From: Ceratobasidium sp. AG-K
Taxonomy: Eukaryota; Basidiomycota; Agaricomycetes; Cantharellales; Ceratobasidiaceae
Direction of reading: 5' to 3'
DNA: 64,000 bases
NCBI GenBank assembly: GCA_037039685.1
Contig: JAWNGF010000015.1
Span: 1,069,001 to 1,133,000 of the forward strand
Each line of letters starts with the position of its first letter. Position 1 is the stretch's first letter. The notes below the pieces were generated by a model, which was not told where the DNA came from, ran no database searches, and was given only the letters and a program-made list of their open reading frames with translations. Both the position numbers and the translations under genes were made by a program. Below, one piece after another: positions 22,245 through 34,477 of this stretch.

Positions 22245-24577
22245 TTTCCCCATGACCACTTGACGCACCTGAGTGCTCGCTCAACATTCATTTCTCATGT
22301 TTTGTTATCATCTAGTGTATTAGTCTTGTACTTTTCCACACCCTAATGCACTCATCTCAGCTCATCACCTTGCCGTTTACCGCTTCGCTGTTTACGTTTG
22401 ACTCGATCATTTGCGTCACGAAAAACACGCGGAAGTCTCACTACACACCGTCGTGAATCCCGATAGTCAGCTAGCTGTGAGACCGACCACTGCCCACGGT
22501 GCCACTTCAATATCAAACTTAGACCTCACTCAGCTTTTGTTTTCGCTCTCCCTGATGAATATATCTCCACTACTCAAACACGGGAATGAAATCTTTTGGC
22601 GAAGGATCAACGGCCTAACTCCAGCCGACCGCAAAGTTGAACAGATTGGTATTATGCGGTCCTAACGACCCCTAGAGGTCTGCCAAGTACTTTGTTGCGG
22701 CGCGGTGGCTCGAATTCTCCGCCTCGCTCCTTGGTCTCGAGGACTCTCAGAGGCATCGTCAGCGCAACTTCTGTTAATTTTCACCCCTCTGTTTTAAAGT
22801 GAGGACGTGGTGGAACCGGCGCTGGGGGTGCATTACAGCACGAGGGGCAAGGGGTGAAATCCTAATTTGGGTAAATGAAACGTGGTTGCAGCTACCAATC
22901 GGTTAGCGAGGCGCTGTGGAGCCACCGCCGGCAATATAATGTGATATTATCTCACCCATTTGTATCTCGCGTTCGCCCCCCCCCCCCCTCCACCCGTACG
23001 CTGTGGCCCAACACCTCGGAGAATGCCCTCAAGGAGCGCTAAAGCTCAAATGGTTTCCAAACCTTTCGTGCTTGACTGCAGTATCCGGCAGGAATGGTGC
23101 CAGGCATCTTCCACTTGGTTCCGAGCTTCAAGCTGGATGCTCGCCCACCAATTTCAAAACAGACTGTCACCATTGAAAATCGGCCATACTAGTTGCCACT
23201 TACTACTTGGGTATCACGATGGATATCGAGTCGCTGACACTGCCAATCTAGCCTATTAAGCACCCTATGACTGAGTGGTCGAATTTCGCTTCGACAGCCA
23301 CGTAACAACGCAAACAAAACAATAACTCACCTATGACCCGTCTCTCCCTGCCTTGGGCAGCAATCGCGTCGATCTCCTGGGATGCAACTTCCATCAGCTT
23401 CTGCAATATCTCACCTCACTTGCGTGCAAAAACACGCACAGAAATTAATTAGCTCTGCCGTGACTCATAATAATCGCTAGTTTCAAGCTCTCTATCCTGT
23501 TATAGTTCATGGCCTGCTGTTGGACAAAGTGGGTGGGATTACGAGGACATCGCAGCTTAGTCATTACCAGCCCTTATGTGACTGTTGATATTCCCCACCT
23601 GTCCCGTCGCGCTTTTTAAGCATAGTAACCTAATCAAGCTCGAACTTCGACGCCTAGGAAAGACACCTGTTCGTTGACTTGTTGAGTCGCTTTTCTGCGC
23701 TCCCATTCCTGTCCTTGAGGACTCGATCCAAAATTTCTTTTCGGACTCGCACTACCCAGCGACCTCGCAAGAAATCCCTTGAAGCGATTCGCAAGCATTA
23801 CCTTAGAACTTTGGCCGAGATGTTTTATTGGAGAAAGTTCGTTAGATCCACATAGAGAGCCCACAGAGCCGTGTGTATGTGCAAGGAACAGTGCGTAGGC
23901 GTGTGTGTATCAAATTCTCGTACTTCTTTGGATGCTCCGTTGCACCAAAACGGCGCCAAGATGTATGGTAAGAGGAGCAGTCAAATCACCAGTCAAACGC
24001 AATGCTCTCCGTGTCAATGGGATCGCATTACTTCGGTATACCGGTGGAAAAGTCCAATTGCTGGTAAGCCAAGCGCTATCACCCAAACGTCGATGAACTC
24101 GTGCTCTCAAAATTCAATCACTCCTCAGAAAAGGTGGCTGCTATCACATCCGTTCCTAGATCAAGACCCCGTCCAACGCCCGACGCCAATTGGCCAGACC
24201 GCAAATAGCAAAAGATCAACATTGACATTTGATCTGCGCCACCCCCAGTGCTTCTTGAGCATATTGCCGGGGTCCTGTCGTCGATCACTTTGCCAAGGTG
24301 CTCTGGAGGACCAATCGTCTGCCTAATTGCAATACCGACGGGTTCTCCTGACGTTTGTGCTAGAAGTGTCGGGCTGCGGCCGTTTTACTTCGTAACGAGA
24401 ATTTACGCCAGAGAACCACGCCAAGGTGGCTCTTTTGAGGTCTCGTGTCTCAGATTGCCGCCTCGAAGAGAAACGAGTCCATTTAAGCGGACGTTTGGAT
24501 CGTCTGTAAAGCATCCTCCCTCACTCCTCTACTCACACCACCACTTGCCTCCTCCCTCGCTCCACATCCTCAGCACA
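22245..24577. other. Intergenic region
   Basis: About 2.3 kb with no supported gene. It contains a run of 13 C at 22976-22988. From about 24120 it is promoter DNA duplicated with the 16 and 28 kb copies. The TATA position of copy 6 (about 24482) is only weakly AT-rich (ATTTAAGCGG). Confidence 0.45.
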
Positions 24578-25308
24578 ATGAGCTCCTTCACTCGCTACGC
24601 TGCTGTCGCCATAGTTGTTCTCTCGCTGGGATTCTTAGTGGCATCTGCTCCCACTCCCTCATACGCCAACGTCCCGGCCATTACTGGCACCGATCCAGTT
24701 TCCCTGGTCTGCGCTAAGATGTTCGTAGACATCGAGACCAAGATCAAGGCACTCCGTGAGTTCATCCATCCTGCTTGTATTCATTCTTGCTTATGCGCAT
24801 CTTGTAGTCGCATGCGCAACAATTACTGAACTGGAGGTTACGGCCAAGGCTCTCATAGTTGTTTTCCAGGTGTGCGCCGATGAGCTACTGAAGCTCGGCG
24901 CCGATGTTTTCGTTGAGATCGAGGCCAAGGCCAGCATCGTTGCCTGCTTCGCTGCCATCATTACCGTAAGTTGTTTCTATTACAATTGCGGGTCCTCATG
25001 CTTACATTTTTCCGATCATTAGCTTCTCTGCCAGGTTTGCGTTCAGGTTGTCCTCAAATTTGGCATTGCGGCCGTTGCTACGCTGCTTGCGGGGATTGAC
25101 GTCTGCCTGCACCTCCTTCTTGTCAACCTCAACATTTGCATTGGTGGCATCCATGTTCTCATTGCCCAGGCGTATGTTCTTCCTCGATTCTCAAATTCTC
25201 GCATGCAATTGCTTACCACCATGTCTTAGTCTTGGCTCGGAGACCGTCAGCTCCCTAGTTCAGGTCCACCTCGATCTTTGCCTGCATTTTCTTGGCCTCA
25301 AGATGTAA
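24578..25308 (+). CDS. Small secreted cysteine-containing protein (family copy 6)
   Basis: Four exons: 24578-24755, 24808-24965, 25023-25171 and 25230-25308, giving 187 residues. Signal peptide MSSFTRYAAVAIVVLSLGFL; exon 1 has SLVCAKMFVDIETKIKAL. Exon 2 has CADELLKLGADVFVEIEAKA and SIVACFAAIIT. Exon 3 has LCQVCVQVVLKFGIAAVATL and LLVNLNICIGGIHVLIAQ. The tail DLCLHFLGLKM is two residues longer than in copies 3-5. The longer frame starting at 24248 runs through the promoter and is not used. This copy lacks a good TATA box at the conserved distance, so it may be expressed differently. Function is unknown. Confidence 0.86.
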
Positions 25309-28253
25309 TGCGTTTATGAGTCGATGTTAGAGTCTTGTGTTTGCCGCACAACCCATTTTTGAATCTATGTTATCTCCATGTGTACAAGTCATGTACTGAT
25401 ACGCATATTAATTCATTTGGTTCTCAACAGCTTAAGAGTAGGAACGAAGCTACTATACAATATGATCAATCCACTCGCCCAAGGACAAGCCAGTGCGCTC
25501 TTCAGAGAGCCAACTAGAGGGGCAGGAAAGTGGTAAGACCCCAGCCGCCGTTAGATACTTTGAGGTTTACCTGCTCCATTCTAGCCAGACCTTTTCTGGC
25601 GGTGTGTATACGCTCCCTCTATTGATTCGCACATCTTCGGTTATATAACGACCCCGTTATTCTCCAGTGTTAGGGAGCCCGAGGGGAAATGCCCATCTGC
25701 TTTTCTGCATTTTAGCGAAGTAAATGCTCGCAGAGTGGTGCAAAAATTCGTATACCGAGGCCGGAGCATTTTTCTATGTGGAAAGATTCCTTGTCAGATT
25801 TTAACGTCTTCTGATGCTCAAGGAAGGTCAAGATCTTGCTGGGTGTATGGATGACCAAAAGTATTGCACCAACCCCTTCTGGGCTGCTTCGTTGTTTCGC
25901 ATCCCTGCCCTTGAGCATATCCTTAGGTTTCTTAGAGTGAATTCCTTAGACACAGTCGCATGTACGTGTATATTTTCAGGGCATAGGCATCAGCAAAAGT
26001 GGAGAACTAATTCAGTCTAAAACGATCCGAGATTAGCTGACCCATGGCAAACTCAACTAATAAGGGACCTACTCAATTGTGGCGTTGCTTCTATTAGCCC
26101 TTTTTGTCATGCCCCCGCTAATCTTGGGCGGATTAGCACGGATTCGCCTGCCACCTTTTTCTGATGTAAATGCAAGTCCTCCGGGACCTTGAGCCCAAAC
26201 GCTTTTTGGGATTACGTGGTGCACTACTTTTGAGTGGCAGTCATCATATTTCTTCCCTCACCTTAATTACCTGTCTTCTAGTCTTAGATCAGTGCTTTGT
26301 GAATTATCTCGGACTTAGCCCATTACTGCTACAACTGGGCCTGTAAGCTTTAAACCCCATTCCGCCATGCCTTATAAATGCATGCTATATGCACAAAACC
26401 ACGTCACGGCCTGCGGTCACTTTCGAACCTACAAAGCACGCGGTTATGACAGTTTTTGACGTCCGCTACCTTATTTATGGTAATGGACTCGTTCCAAATT
26501 GGAGGTATCTCCGTGAGTAGCGAGTGTTGGATACAATTTGGGTACAAAACCACCGTGACTTTCAGTGTAGAAACAGACAAACCCGAGTATGCGATCAAAA
26601 CGAGGTGCGGTCTATCATTTTCATGTTTGCTGTAAAGGGATTTCTTACTCGTCAGTGGAGTATGTGTTTCCTCGCATCGGTAGCTTACAGGTAGCATCTA
26701 AACTGATTTCTTCTTTTGCATACATTGCACAGCCTATTATGAAGCAAACCGGTTACAGTTGGTTGGACGCCCTAGCCGGGGCACTGGACTTCGTAGCATT
26801 GGCACGGAACTCGCCTTCGGCGGCCCACACCCCAAGGTTATGTAATTGCTACCGTAGGTGATTTGGCCCCTATCAGTAATGTTAGACTCGAGCATTTACC
26901 CATGAGTTACGAGCTACATGTGTATAGCTGTCGTAGCACCCCGTTTCCCTTTATGATTCGGGTTGACCTGACGAGTTTGTCGCACCACAACGCCCACGCC
27001 TCAGGATGCCATGGAAAGAATGTGTGTATGCGTTACCATGTTTTTAACCAGCATGGAGGTCAACACTTGGCGCTTTCTTCATGGCACGAATGCTGGCTTC
27101 GTCCCCCTTGTATCTGTGTCGCCGAGGGTTGACTCGAATTGTACTCGGATTGAGACCTTAGAGCGGTTCAATCCATGGGAGGTTATATAGCCAATGCATG
27201 ATTTTTGTTTTATTAGAAAATTTCTCCACGACGATGCTATGTCACTGATAAACTGCTCCAAACCCAAGCAGATTGTACACAGATTCCGTCAACGAGTGAG
27301 ACGTAGAGACCCGATTCACGGACAGGCTCATCCGGCTACCAGTAGCCTTTAGGATAAACGGTGCGGCGAACCGTCAGAACTTGTATTGATCAGAATAGCC
27401 ATCATGCGCGTGGTATCGTTGGACTGTCTATCGCTGACAACACTGACAAGGTGGTGAAATTTTCATACTCCGCGTATGACACTTCCGACAACTGGGCACA
27501 ATTATTCCATTACTTGGCCTTACAGCCACCACCTGAGAAGAGCTGACTGGCCTGTTCAGTGAATTTGGTCGTGCGCACGATCAGGAGAATCAATTCCTTC
27601 AAGGGAACAATTTCCTGGCACAGAATTGATAAGCGGTTCCCCAGTGCTCCCGTACTAGTACAGTACATCGGCGTTGGGAGGGTATTCGGTAGTGAAAATC
27701 ATCAGCAAAGTTTCGACGAAATGGGCACGGGCCGCCCTACACCTTTGCAACGAGAGGATGGAAAATTCCAGTAGGCGTAAATTCCCGCCGATGACTCTTT
27801 CGCGAGCTTGCTAGGGAATTCCAATCGCTCCTAAGCCGGGCACCACTCCGGAAGGACTCGAGGGCATTAATGCAATTTTCCGTTGCTTCGATTTAATCAC
27901 CCCCCATAAAAGTCGACTGTTGTCACATTCGTGCCTGGACCACAGCCCCGCTCGACACCCCACGCCGATTTGCCTTAATCCTCAACGGGACGAGATCGAC
28001 GTTGGCAATTCAGATATGAAACTCACTGCGCTTCTCCAACAAACGTACAGGGTTCGGATCGGCGATGGCATTTCAGACGGATTGGAATTCACCCTGATTT
28101 GACAGAGAGCCGATTCCATGGACATTTGCAACATTTGCGGGCTCTACCGCCATTTGTGCCAAGAGATGTCTCGCGTGGACGGCAAAGCCCGTTTAACTTG
28201 TACCAAGGATCCTCTCGCGTTCGAGTCTAGGAATTTTCTGCATGAAACGAGCG
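25309..28253. other. Intergenic region
   Basis: About 2.9 kb with no supported gene. Codon-like frames of 60-97 codons occur on both strands but show no domains, signal peptides or splice logic. From about 27900 the sequence is the duplicated family promoter region. Confidence 0.45.
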
Positions 28254-28260
28254 TATATAA
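28254..28260 (+). promoter_or_regulatory. TATA box of family copy 7
   Basis: TATATAA in GCGTATATAAGGGGC, 96 bp upstream of the ATG at 28350. It is preceded by GAGTCTAGGAATTTTCTGCA, shared with copy 4. Confidence 0.65.
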
Positions 28261-28349
28261 GGGGCTATCTGGAGGTTGTCCAGCTCATCATCCCTCTCCC
28301 GTTCCACTCTGCCACCTAATCCACCTTCTCTCCCCACATTTTCTTCAGT

Positions 28350-29074
28350 ATGAGCTCATTCACTCGCTACGCTGCGGTCGCCGCTGTCGTCCTCTCTCTC
28401 GGGTTCTTTGTTGCCGCTCTACCCACTCTCCGAGCCGACATGTCTATTCCCCCTATCACTGGCAAGGATGCCGTCTCGGTCCTGTGCGCCAAGGCATTTG
28501 TTGACATCGAAGCCGCATTCAAAGCCCTTTGTATGTCCTCCGCTCACTTTTAACGAAGAATTATCCACTAATTCGCAACTATAGTGCAATGCGCGACACT
28601 CGCTGAGGTTAAAGCTCACATCGAGATCTGTGTGGACCTCTTGCAGACCTGCGCCGCCAACCTTTTGAAGCTTGGCGCTGAGGTGGAGGTTACTGCCGAT
28701 GCCCAGGCTAGCATTGTTGCATGCATCGCTGCACTCATCACTGTGCGTCATACAATCTTGATTCATACATTGCCTGCATCTGACATTTCATGCAGCTTAT
28801 TGTCCGGGTCTTCGCTGAACTTACAATCAAGTTCGGTTTGGACGTCATTGCCGCGCTCTGTGTTCCCCTCGATGCGGCGATCCACGTCTGCCTGGTCAAC
28901 TTGAACATCTGTGTTGACGGTGTTATTGTCCTCATTGTCAAGGCGTACGTCCTCCTTATTCATGTTCCAGCGCGTTGCTAACTGGTGTTCCTTAGAATTG
29001 CGTCCGTCGATGTCACTTTGCTCGTCAAGCTCCACCTCAAGCTCTGCCTGAGTGTCCTTGGCTTCACGCTCTAA
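28350..29074 (+). CDS. Small secreted cysteine-containing protein (family copy 7)
   Basis: Four exons: 28350-28530, 28585-28742, 28796-28944 and 28996-29074, giving 188 residues. Signal peptide MSSFTRYAAVAAVVLSLGFF then VAALP. Exon 1 has one extra codon (181 nt). Exon 2 has CAANLLKLGAEVEVTADAQA and SIVACIAALIT; exon 3 has GLDVIAALCVPLDAAIHVCL and VNLNICVDGVIVLIVK; the tail is KLCLSVLGFTL. The second donor is GTGCGT. Internal exon sizes (158, 149) match all other copies. Function is unknown; likely secreted. Confidence 0.86.
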
Positions 29075-29514
29075 CGAGTCCCCCTCCTTTTTGGGGCATG
29101 CCTGTACGGGCAGTTTTATTACTTGGGTTTTGGTAGTGTTACATGTACAGTCGTGCACTCTGTACGGCTCTTAATCATAATCGTCGAGTTTCTTAAACGC
29201 GCCGTGACGCTCTTAGTGACCACCAAGTCGGTCTCCCAGGTGTCTGGTCAGCCGGACACAGTCCACATTCCAATGCCTCCTCTGTGTCATTTCCTACATG
29301 GTCCGCTCCCAATTTCTCAATCCCTCGTCGCTGCGGGTTGTTCAATCACCCGAGAAGCAACGAGCAGCATCTAGCTTGTTTACGTAAGGTCAATGACGCA
29401 ATTCATCTCACCAGCCTCATCAATAGCAGTGTCCGCAATGCAACATGATTAAATTTCTTTTAATACAGTGGGATCAATGAAGTCCAAGTTTCGTCCTTGA
29501 TTCGAAAAGGGAAA
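29075..29514. other. Intergenic region between convergent genes
   Basis: 3' ends of copy 7 and of the minus-strand gene at 29515. No gene is seen. Confidence 0.5.
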
Positions 29515-29877
29515 CTATCTGTTCTGCTTGGCAGCGTTCTCGGCCTTTTGCTTGTTGACTTCGTCCTTGAGTCGAGACGGCATCATGGGGGCAACGTCTC
29601 CTCGATCCGCACCACTTGGCTTGGAAGCGAGGAACCATCCGGCGACGCCTACTGTGAGTGCAATCACGGCGGCCAACTAGTAGCGAGTTAGCTTGGTGCT
29701 AAAATATTACGTGATGCGGCTTACGGGGTAGAGTTGGGGATCGCGCTTGGCAAAGCGGTTAAGGTTTTTTGGAATGCTCTGGGCCTCGGACTGGGGGGAA
29801 CGCGTTGATCAGCTTGTACATGCCAAGTGAGCTGGATTAGAACGTACACCAGATGGGCGGGGTGGCAGAGACGACAT
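29515..29877 (-). CDS. Small single-TM protein, B12D/NDUFA4 (MLRQ)-like
   Basis: Three exons: 29877-29848, 29790-29725 and 29676-29515, giving 85 residues. The N-terminus MSSLPPRPSG is followed by IPKNLNRFAKRDPQLYPLAA and one hydrophobic segment (VIALTVGVAGWFLASKP), then a charged tail ending NAAKQNR. The K-RDP-L-PL pattern directly before a single TM helix is how B12D/NDUFA4-type proteins look; these are small proteins of the inner mitochondrial membrane linked to respiratory complexes. The donor GTACGT at 29847 was chosen over GTGTAC two bases away because it keeps the frame. The family call is from recall of the motif only. Confidence 0.6.
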
Positions 29878-30121
29878 TTTAATGAGGATTAATCAAATTA
29901 CTGGTTCCAACTAGCAGTGCGTGAGTGACAACGTACAAGTGAGTCTAGCCGAGACACTCACCAAGGGGATTGAGTCAAAGAGGTCTTACCGAACACGTTT
30001 ATATACCCCACGACCGCGATTCATGATGCATGTGACGTCAGTTCGTCATACCCTCTGGTTCTTCGAAATCCCGCCGGCATCCACCCGATCAAACAACATG
30101 AATTCACACCGCGATCTTACA

Positions 30122-30669
30122 TTACCCACGACTCTGCCGCCTCTTGCTCTTGCTCTTTCCACGCTCCTGGCCCAGCCCCACCAACTCTGGAATCGAGAAA
30201 CCTCCCATCGTAATCAAAACAGTCGATAACACCGTGTGGTTGAGTGCTGAAATGAAATGCGTGGCCGAAGCTGTCTGGGGCGATACAACGCACGTAGCGA
30301 TGGTGCCTGCAGTCCATACGACACTCATCAAAGCTAGTTTTGTTAGATCAGGTCTAGAGTGGAGTCAATGACGTACCAATGCAGGACTGGGCACTTCGTG
30401 AGCCTGTAAGGCCCGCCCGGATCGCTCCGGCTCCAACGGAGATGGTCATGACTGCGACCGCATTGTTGAATCCAGGAGCGGTATTGACATCTGTGAGGTG
30501 CTGTACCCGAATCGTAAGTTTGTTATTGGTGGATGGGCCGGTTGCTTACGAATCCGGTTTTTTGGTTCACGAGTCGTGCCAAGAAGCTGTGGTATATCAC
30601 GTTCGGGTTGAACAAGAGGGCGAGACCTGTGCCGACGTTGGCTATTCCGTAGAAGAGAAAGGTGGACAT
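30122..30669 (-). CDS. Small four-TM membrane protein, unknown
   Basis: Three exons: 30669-30550, 30500-30377 and 30333-30122, about 151 residues. The start is the methionine of MSTFLFYGIANVGTGLALLF; an upstream in-frame ATG at 30732 gives a poor N-terminus. Four hydrophobic segments follow: the N-terminal one, one around NNAVAVMTISVGAGAIRAGL, one around MSVVWTAGTIATCVV and one around TVLSTVLITMGGF. The tail is basic (KSKSKRRQSRG). The acceptor at 30501 was chosen because the next AG gives a frame with a stop. I do not recognise the family; it looks like an integral membrane protein with both ends on the same side. Confidence 0.65.
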
Positions 30670-31383
30670 GGAGGGTAGATGGTTGGCGCTGGATGCGTGG
30701 CAACGCGACGACTGTTGTTGTCCGAAAGTCACGTGATGGCGAGGGTCAATCTACAAGGACACTTGTATGCTGCGATAATGTATGCGGGGAGTAGACTGTT
30801 CGTACATTCAGTTCAGGATCGTATGCTCGACGTATACATGTCTCTTGTATTGGCTCCAATTGTTATGTGACGCCGTGCGACACCTTCAATTGATAAAATC
30901 TACCACTTCCTGAAATGGTGGGGCTCATGACCTTGACTCGTGTTGCTGCGTTATGCGATTGATACCTCGAATAATGCCATTTACGATAACGTATCAAGGA
31001 GGTCTTGAGCTTTTAATTTGAGGAAGAAGCCAAACGTCACGTGCCTGGGGATTTGGCCGGAGAAGAGCAACTCCCGAGCCGGAGTTATCCCCGACCCCGG
31101 TCCGCAGTTACTCAGCGTTGGAGCCAGATCTCCACAAGCCCGGCATGAAACGCACTGCAGCGCACGACGAACCGAAAACGACCGGCGCGCGCTCAATTGT
31201 CCCAGTCGGTTCTCGACCAATACGGAGTTTACTCGCTTTAAGGCCGGCTCAGTCAGCATCACATGACCCGTCCGGAGATCATATGTAAATCAGTCTGCGC
31301 CACGCTCCTCCTGACCGCCACCTCATTGACCCCTTTCTCACCCAATTCTCTTAACAGTCTTTCAGCACACGAACATTACTGCT
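30670..31383. other. Divergent intergenic region
   Basis: About 700 bp between the minus-strand membrane protein and the plus-strand F-box gene, presumably holding both promoters. No further gene is supported. Confidence 0.45.
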
Positions 31384-34254
31384 ATGTCTGGTACACGGTC
31401 GAGGTAAGGTTTACTTTTTTGTTCATTTTGATCATTGTTCTCGTTGTTCGGATCTGATTGCGTTCTACGTCACAGTGCTCGACTCGCTCGGGCGAAAATT
31501 GTTCTACCCCAATCTGGTACGCAATTGGCTGGTGTAAAGACGTCGGCTGGTACTCACGGCGGATGTATTTTTGTAGAAGAACCGGATATCGTACTTGACT
31601 CGCGACCAGGTGGGTAACCATGCCCGTAACCAATCTCCCACTAACAAGGTTCCTGTGGCTAACCAGAGTCCGAATACAATGGGTCAGACGATGAGGAGAT
31701 CCAACGTCCTGTTAGGAAACGCCCGCGCACAACCAAAAAGTCTGTCACCAAAAAGCCTGCCAAGCCGCCAGCGAAGATTCGACCACCGCGCGGGAAGCTG
31801 GGGCGTTTGGCGGGACTAATGAATATGCCAATCGATATATTCACTGAAGTATGTTTTGCCTCTCATTTTTTAAAGTTGGTTCTGATGGGTTGTAGATTGC
31901 CTCGTATCTCCTTCCCGCGGACATCATCGTTCTCTCCCGATTAAACAAATTCTTTCGCGGGCTGCTTATGAACAAGTCCTCGGCCCACGTGTGGCACAGC
32001 TCCATGCGTAACGTCAAGGGATTACCCCCCTGCCCGGAAGATCTGAGTATACCACACTATCTGAACTTGCTTTTCTCAAAGAACTGTTCCGTAAGTTCCC
32101 CCACCATCTTATTGAAAGACAGCTAACTTGGATTGCAGATGTGCGGTGGAAGTGCCCCTCGACGAATGGACGAAACGCTCCATGTACGGTTCTGTGCCCA
32201 GTGTCGCCCGCAACAGTAAGCCTCTCTCTTACGTAATTTCATTTAGCCTTTTATTGACAATGGGTAGAGTGATGCAGTTCTTTCGGGCGCCCCACGAGAT
32301 TTTTCCTTTGCTCAACAAGTCTTCCCGTAAGTCATTCACTGTTTAATTGCATTGACTAGATCTTACTTGGTTGATTAGACATTGTTCCTAGTAAACGACG
32401 GTATGGGTGCATATCGCATGTGTTGCAAAGCGAGGTGGACGAGGTGCATGCCAAATATTGCCAGCTTCAGAAGGGCAAGGACAAGGGACCTCTGGAAGCT
32501 TGGAAAATCGCGCGGCGGAAACAAGTCGAGGATCGGGCAGAGGTAAGTCCAATTGTATTATCCAGAGCCGCTTCTCACCTGGTTTATAGAAAGCCAAGGA
32601 CCTCACTAGGTTCCTCGACGAATTGGATAATGAGCGAGAGCGCGAGTTGAATACGATCAAACATGAGCGAAAACTAGAGTACGTGAGTATTGCTGAGTGG
32701 CGTATGTATACTAATTTTAGTACAGGATTGAACGCCGGCTAATCGAGATCGGATGGGAGAGTGAAGACATGAAGTTCAACTATTTCTCAGCGTCGCGACG
32801 TAGCTGGTACACTCTAGTGGAGCAGGCGCGTCCTCTCACTGATCGCAGTAAGTTGTGTGTGATCTGCTATGATGAATGCTAACGTTGTTTAGTCTGGGAG
32901 AACCTCCGTCCCAAGCTTACGCCTCTGCTCAAGGCTAACCGAGAGGAACGACTCGAACGGGAAAAAGTCGCACGTCAATCCTCGCGAAAGGAACGCCTCA
33001 TCCAGTTATTGACGCACATCAAGTCGTCGGCTTCTCCCCTCCTCCAATTTTCGGTCCTCCCCCCGACCATGCCAGCATCAAGCTCGACCACTCCTGTCAA
33101 CCCGAATACCGTGCGCTACGCTGGTATATTCCCAGACTACATCGATGCGCTTGAATGGCCAGTTGTCAAGGAACTTTTCGACAATGATACCGAGGCGGCG
33201 CAATTCGAAGCCGGGTTTGAGCAGCATCGGGCCGAAATCGACTTACACATTGCCGAATGGAAAGTCATGGTCGAGACCCGTTTGGCCGATAAACTCCGCG
33301 AAGGCCGTCCCAAGACCCAGGACGCTATACTCAACCCCACGCTTATCGTAACCGAAAACGGCGCAGACCCGTTCGCGGATATATCCGATAATCTCAAATA
33401 CCTCTTGCGCGCCGACAGTTTCTTCCACCCTTTACGGCCGGGCTTCCCACTTATTTTCGACGCGGCCGTCACGAATGGGTACACCCATACCACCGACCCT
33501 GACTCGATGAGGCCGAACAAGCATCCGCTAAACTTGGAACGATGCAAGCCATTCAGTGAGGCACGGGTTGCGGCGCGCAAGTTACTCGAGAGTATTGGCA
33601 AGCCCGATGCATGTTATTTGGAAATGAGGAGTATAGGACAGAGATATGCCTGTGATCGGTGCCATGATACCCGGCTCAGGACTTGGGAGGAAATAGTGCG
33701 TGGTTTTGAATAGTCGTATGTGCCGTACTAACTTTAAACAGGTCCAGCATTATGTCACCGCACAAACGGACTGGAATCGCCTTCAGCCCCAACTTTCGAC
33801 ACTCGCCAAGTCTGGGATCGTCCTCAACAATGTCCACGACCCGGCGCGACTTGGCGGCAAGCCATTGTTCAAGTGCATGTCGACCGCGCAACTGGACGCC
33901 CAGCTGAATGAGATGTCTGTGGGTTTGGCCAGCGTCAAGGCATGCAGGCTATGCCTCAAGCCTCCGATCAATCTCGACGTCCATGGGCCCGAGGCTGCAA
34001 TCTTGACGCACTTGCACGACGTGTAGGTACATTATTTCGTCTGGTGAAATTTTGCTGACCGGACTCGTAGGCACAATATTACCGAACCCAAACTCCATGA
34101 ACACTATGACGCCTTGTTCATGCTCGACAGCATGGGTTCGTTCAACGGGCTCGATTTCGATTTGATCCATAGCCTGGCTGGCGAGTTTTTCTCCGATGAT
34201 GAGCCGATGTTTGAGTATGATTCAGACGAGGATGATTACCCGTGGGGGTGGTGA
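31384..34254 (+). CDS. F-box-like protein with CxxC zinc-binding motifs (copy B)
   Basis: About 13 exons: 31384-31403, 31476-31516, 31577-31609, 31667-31848, 31896-32090, 32139-32215, 32268-32326, 32379-32542, 32590-32682, 32721-32847, 32893-33695, 33742-34022 and 34071-34254. In order: a basic stretch (RKRPRTTKKSVTKK); an F-box-like region (MNMPIDIFTEIASYLLPADI then LSRLNKFFRG); a CSMCGG...FCAQC zinc-binding segment; charged helices with coiled-coil character; a large middle exon ending YACDRC...TWEEI; a second CRLCLKPP...HLHDVH C2H2-like finger; and an acidic tail ending DEDDYPWGW. F-box proteins recruit targets to SCF ubiquitin ligases; whether this one does is inferred from the motif. All junctions keep frame, so it looks intact. 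It is the inverted paralogue of the gene at 1600-4200. Confidence 0.78.
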
Positions 34255-34477
34255 ATTCCGATACACGAGGATTAGGGTCAAGTGGAGTGTACGAGTATTT
34301 GGTGCATCCGGGTTCTGTTCAAGTTCGTTCAATTGTTCACTGTTCATTTTTTAATGCGTCTGTTTCGGCTGATATTAATCCTAATTGAATGAATTTGTTG
34401 TGAAATTATCGGTATGATTAGTGAACTGAGTGTTACAGACCGCCCCTCGCGATAGATATGACGACACAAATTATGTG
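34255..34477. other. Intergenic region
   Basis: 3' flank of the F-box gene, AT-rich. No gene. Confidence 0.5.

Noticed and set aside
23250..23290. tRNA-like phrase GACTGAGTGGTCGAATTTCG
   Set aside because: No cloverleaf with paired acceptor and D/T arms could be drawn. No tRNA or rRNA gene was found by eye anywhere in the window.
24248..24829. 193-codon plus frame starting upstream of family copy 6
   Set aside because: The first 110 codons run through the duplicated promoter. The true start is the MSSFTRYAA methionine at 24578, as in all other copies.
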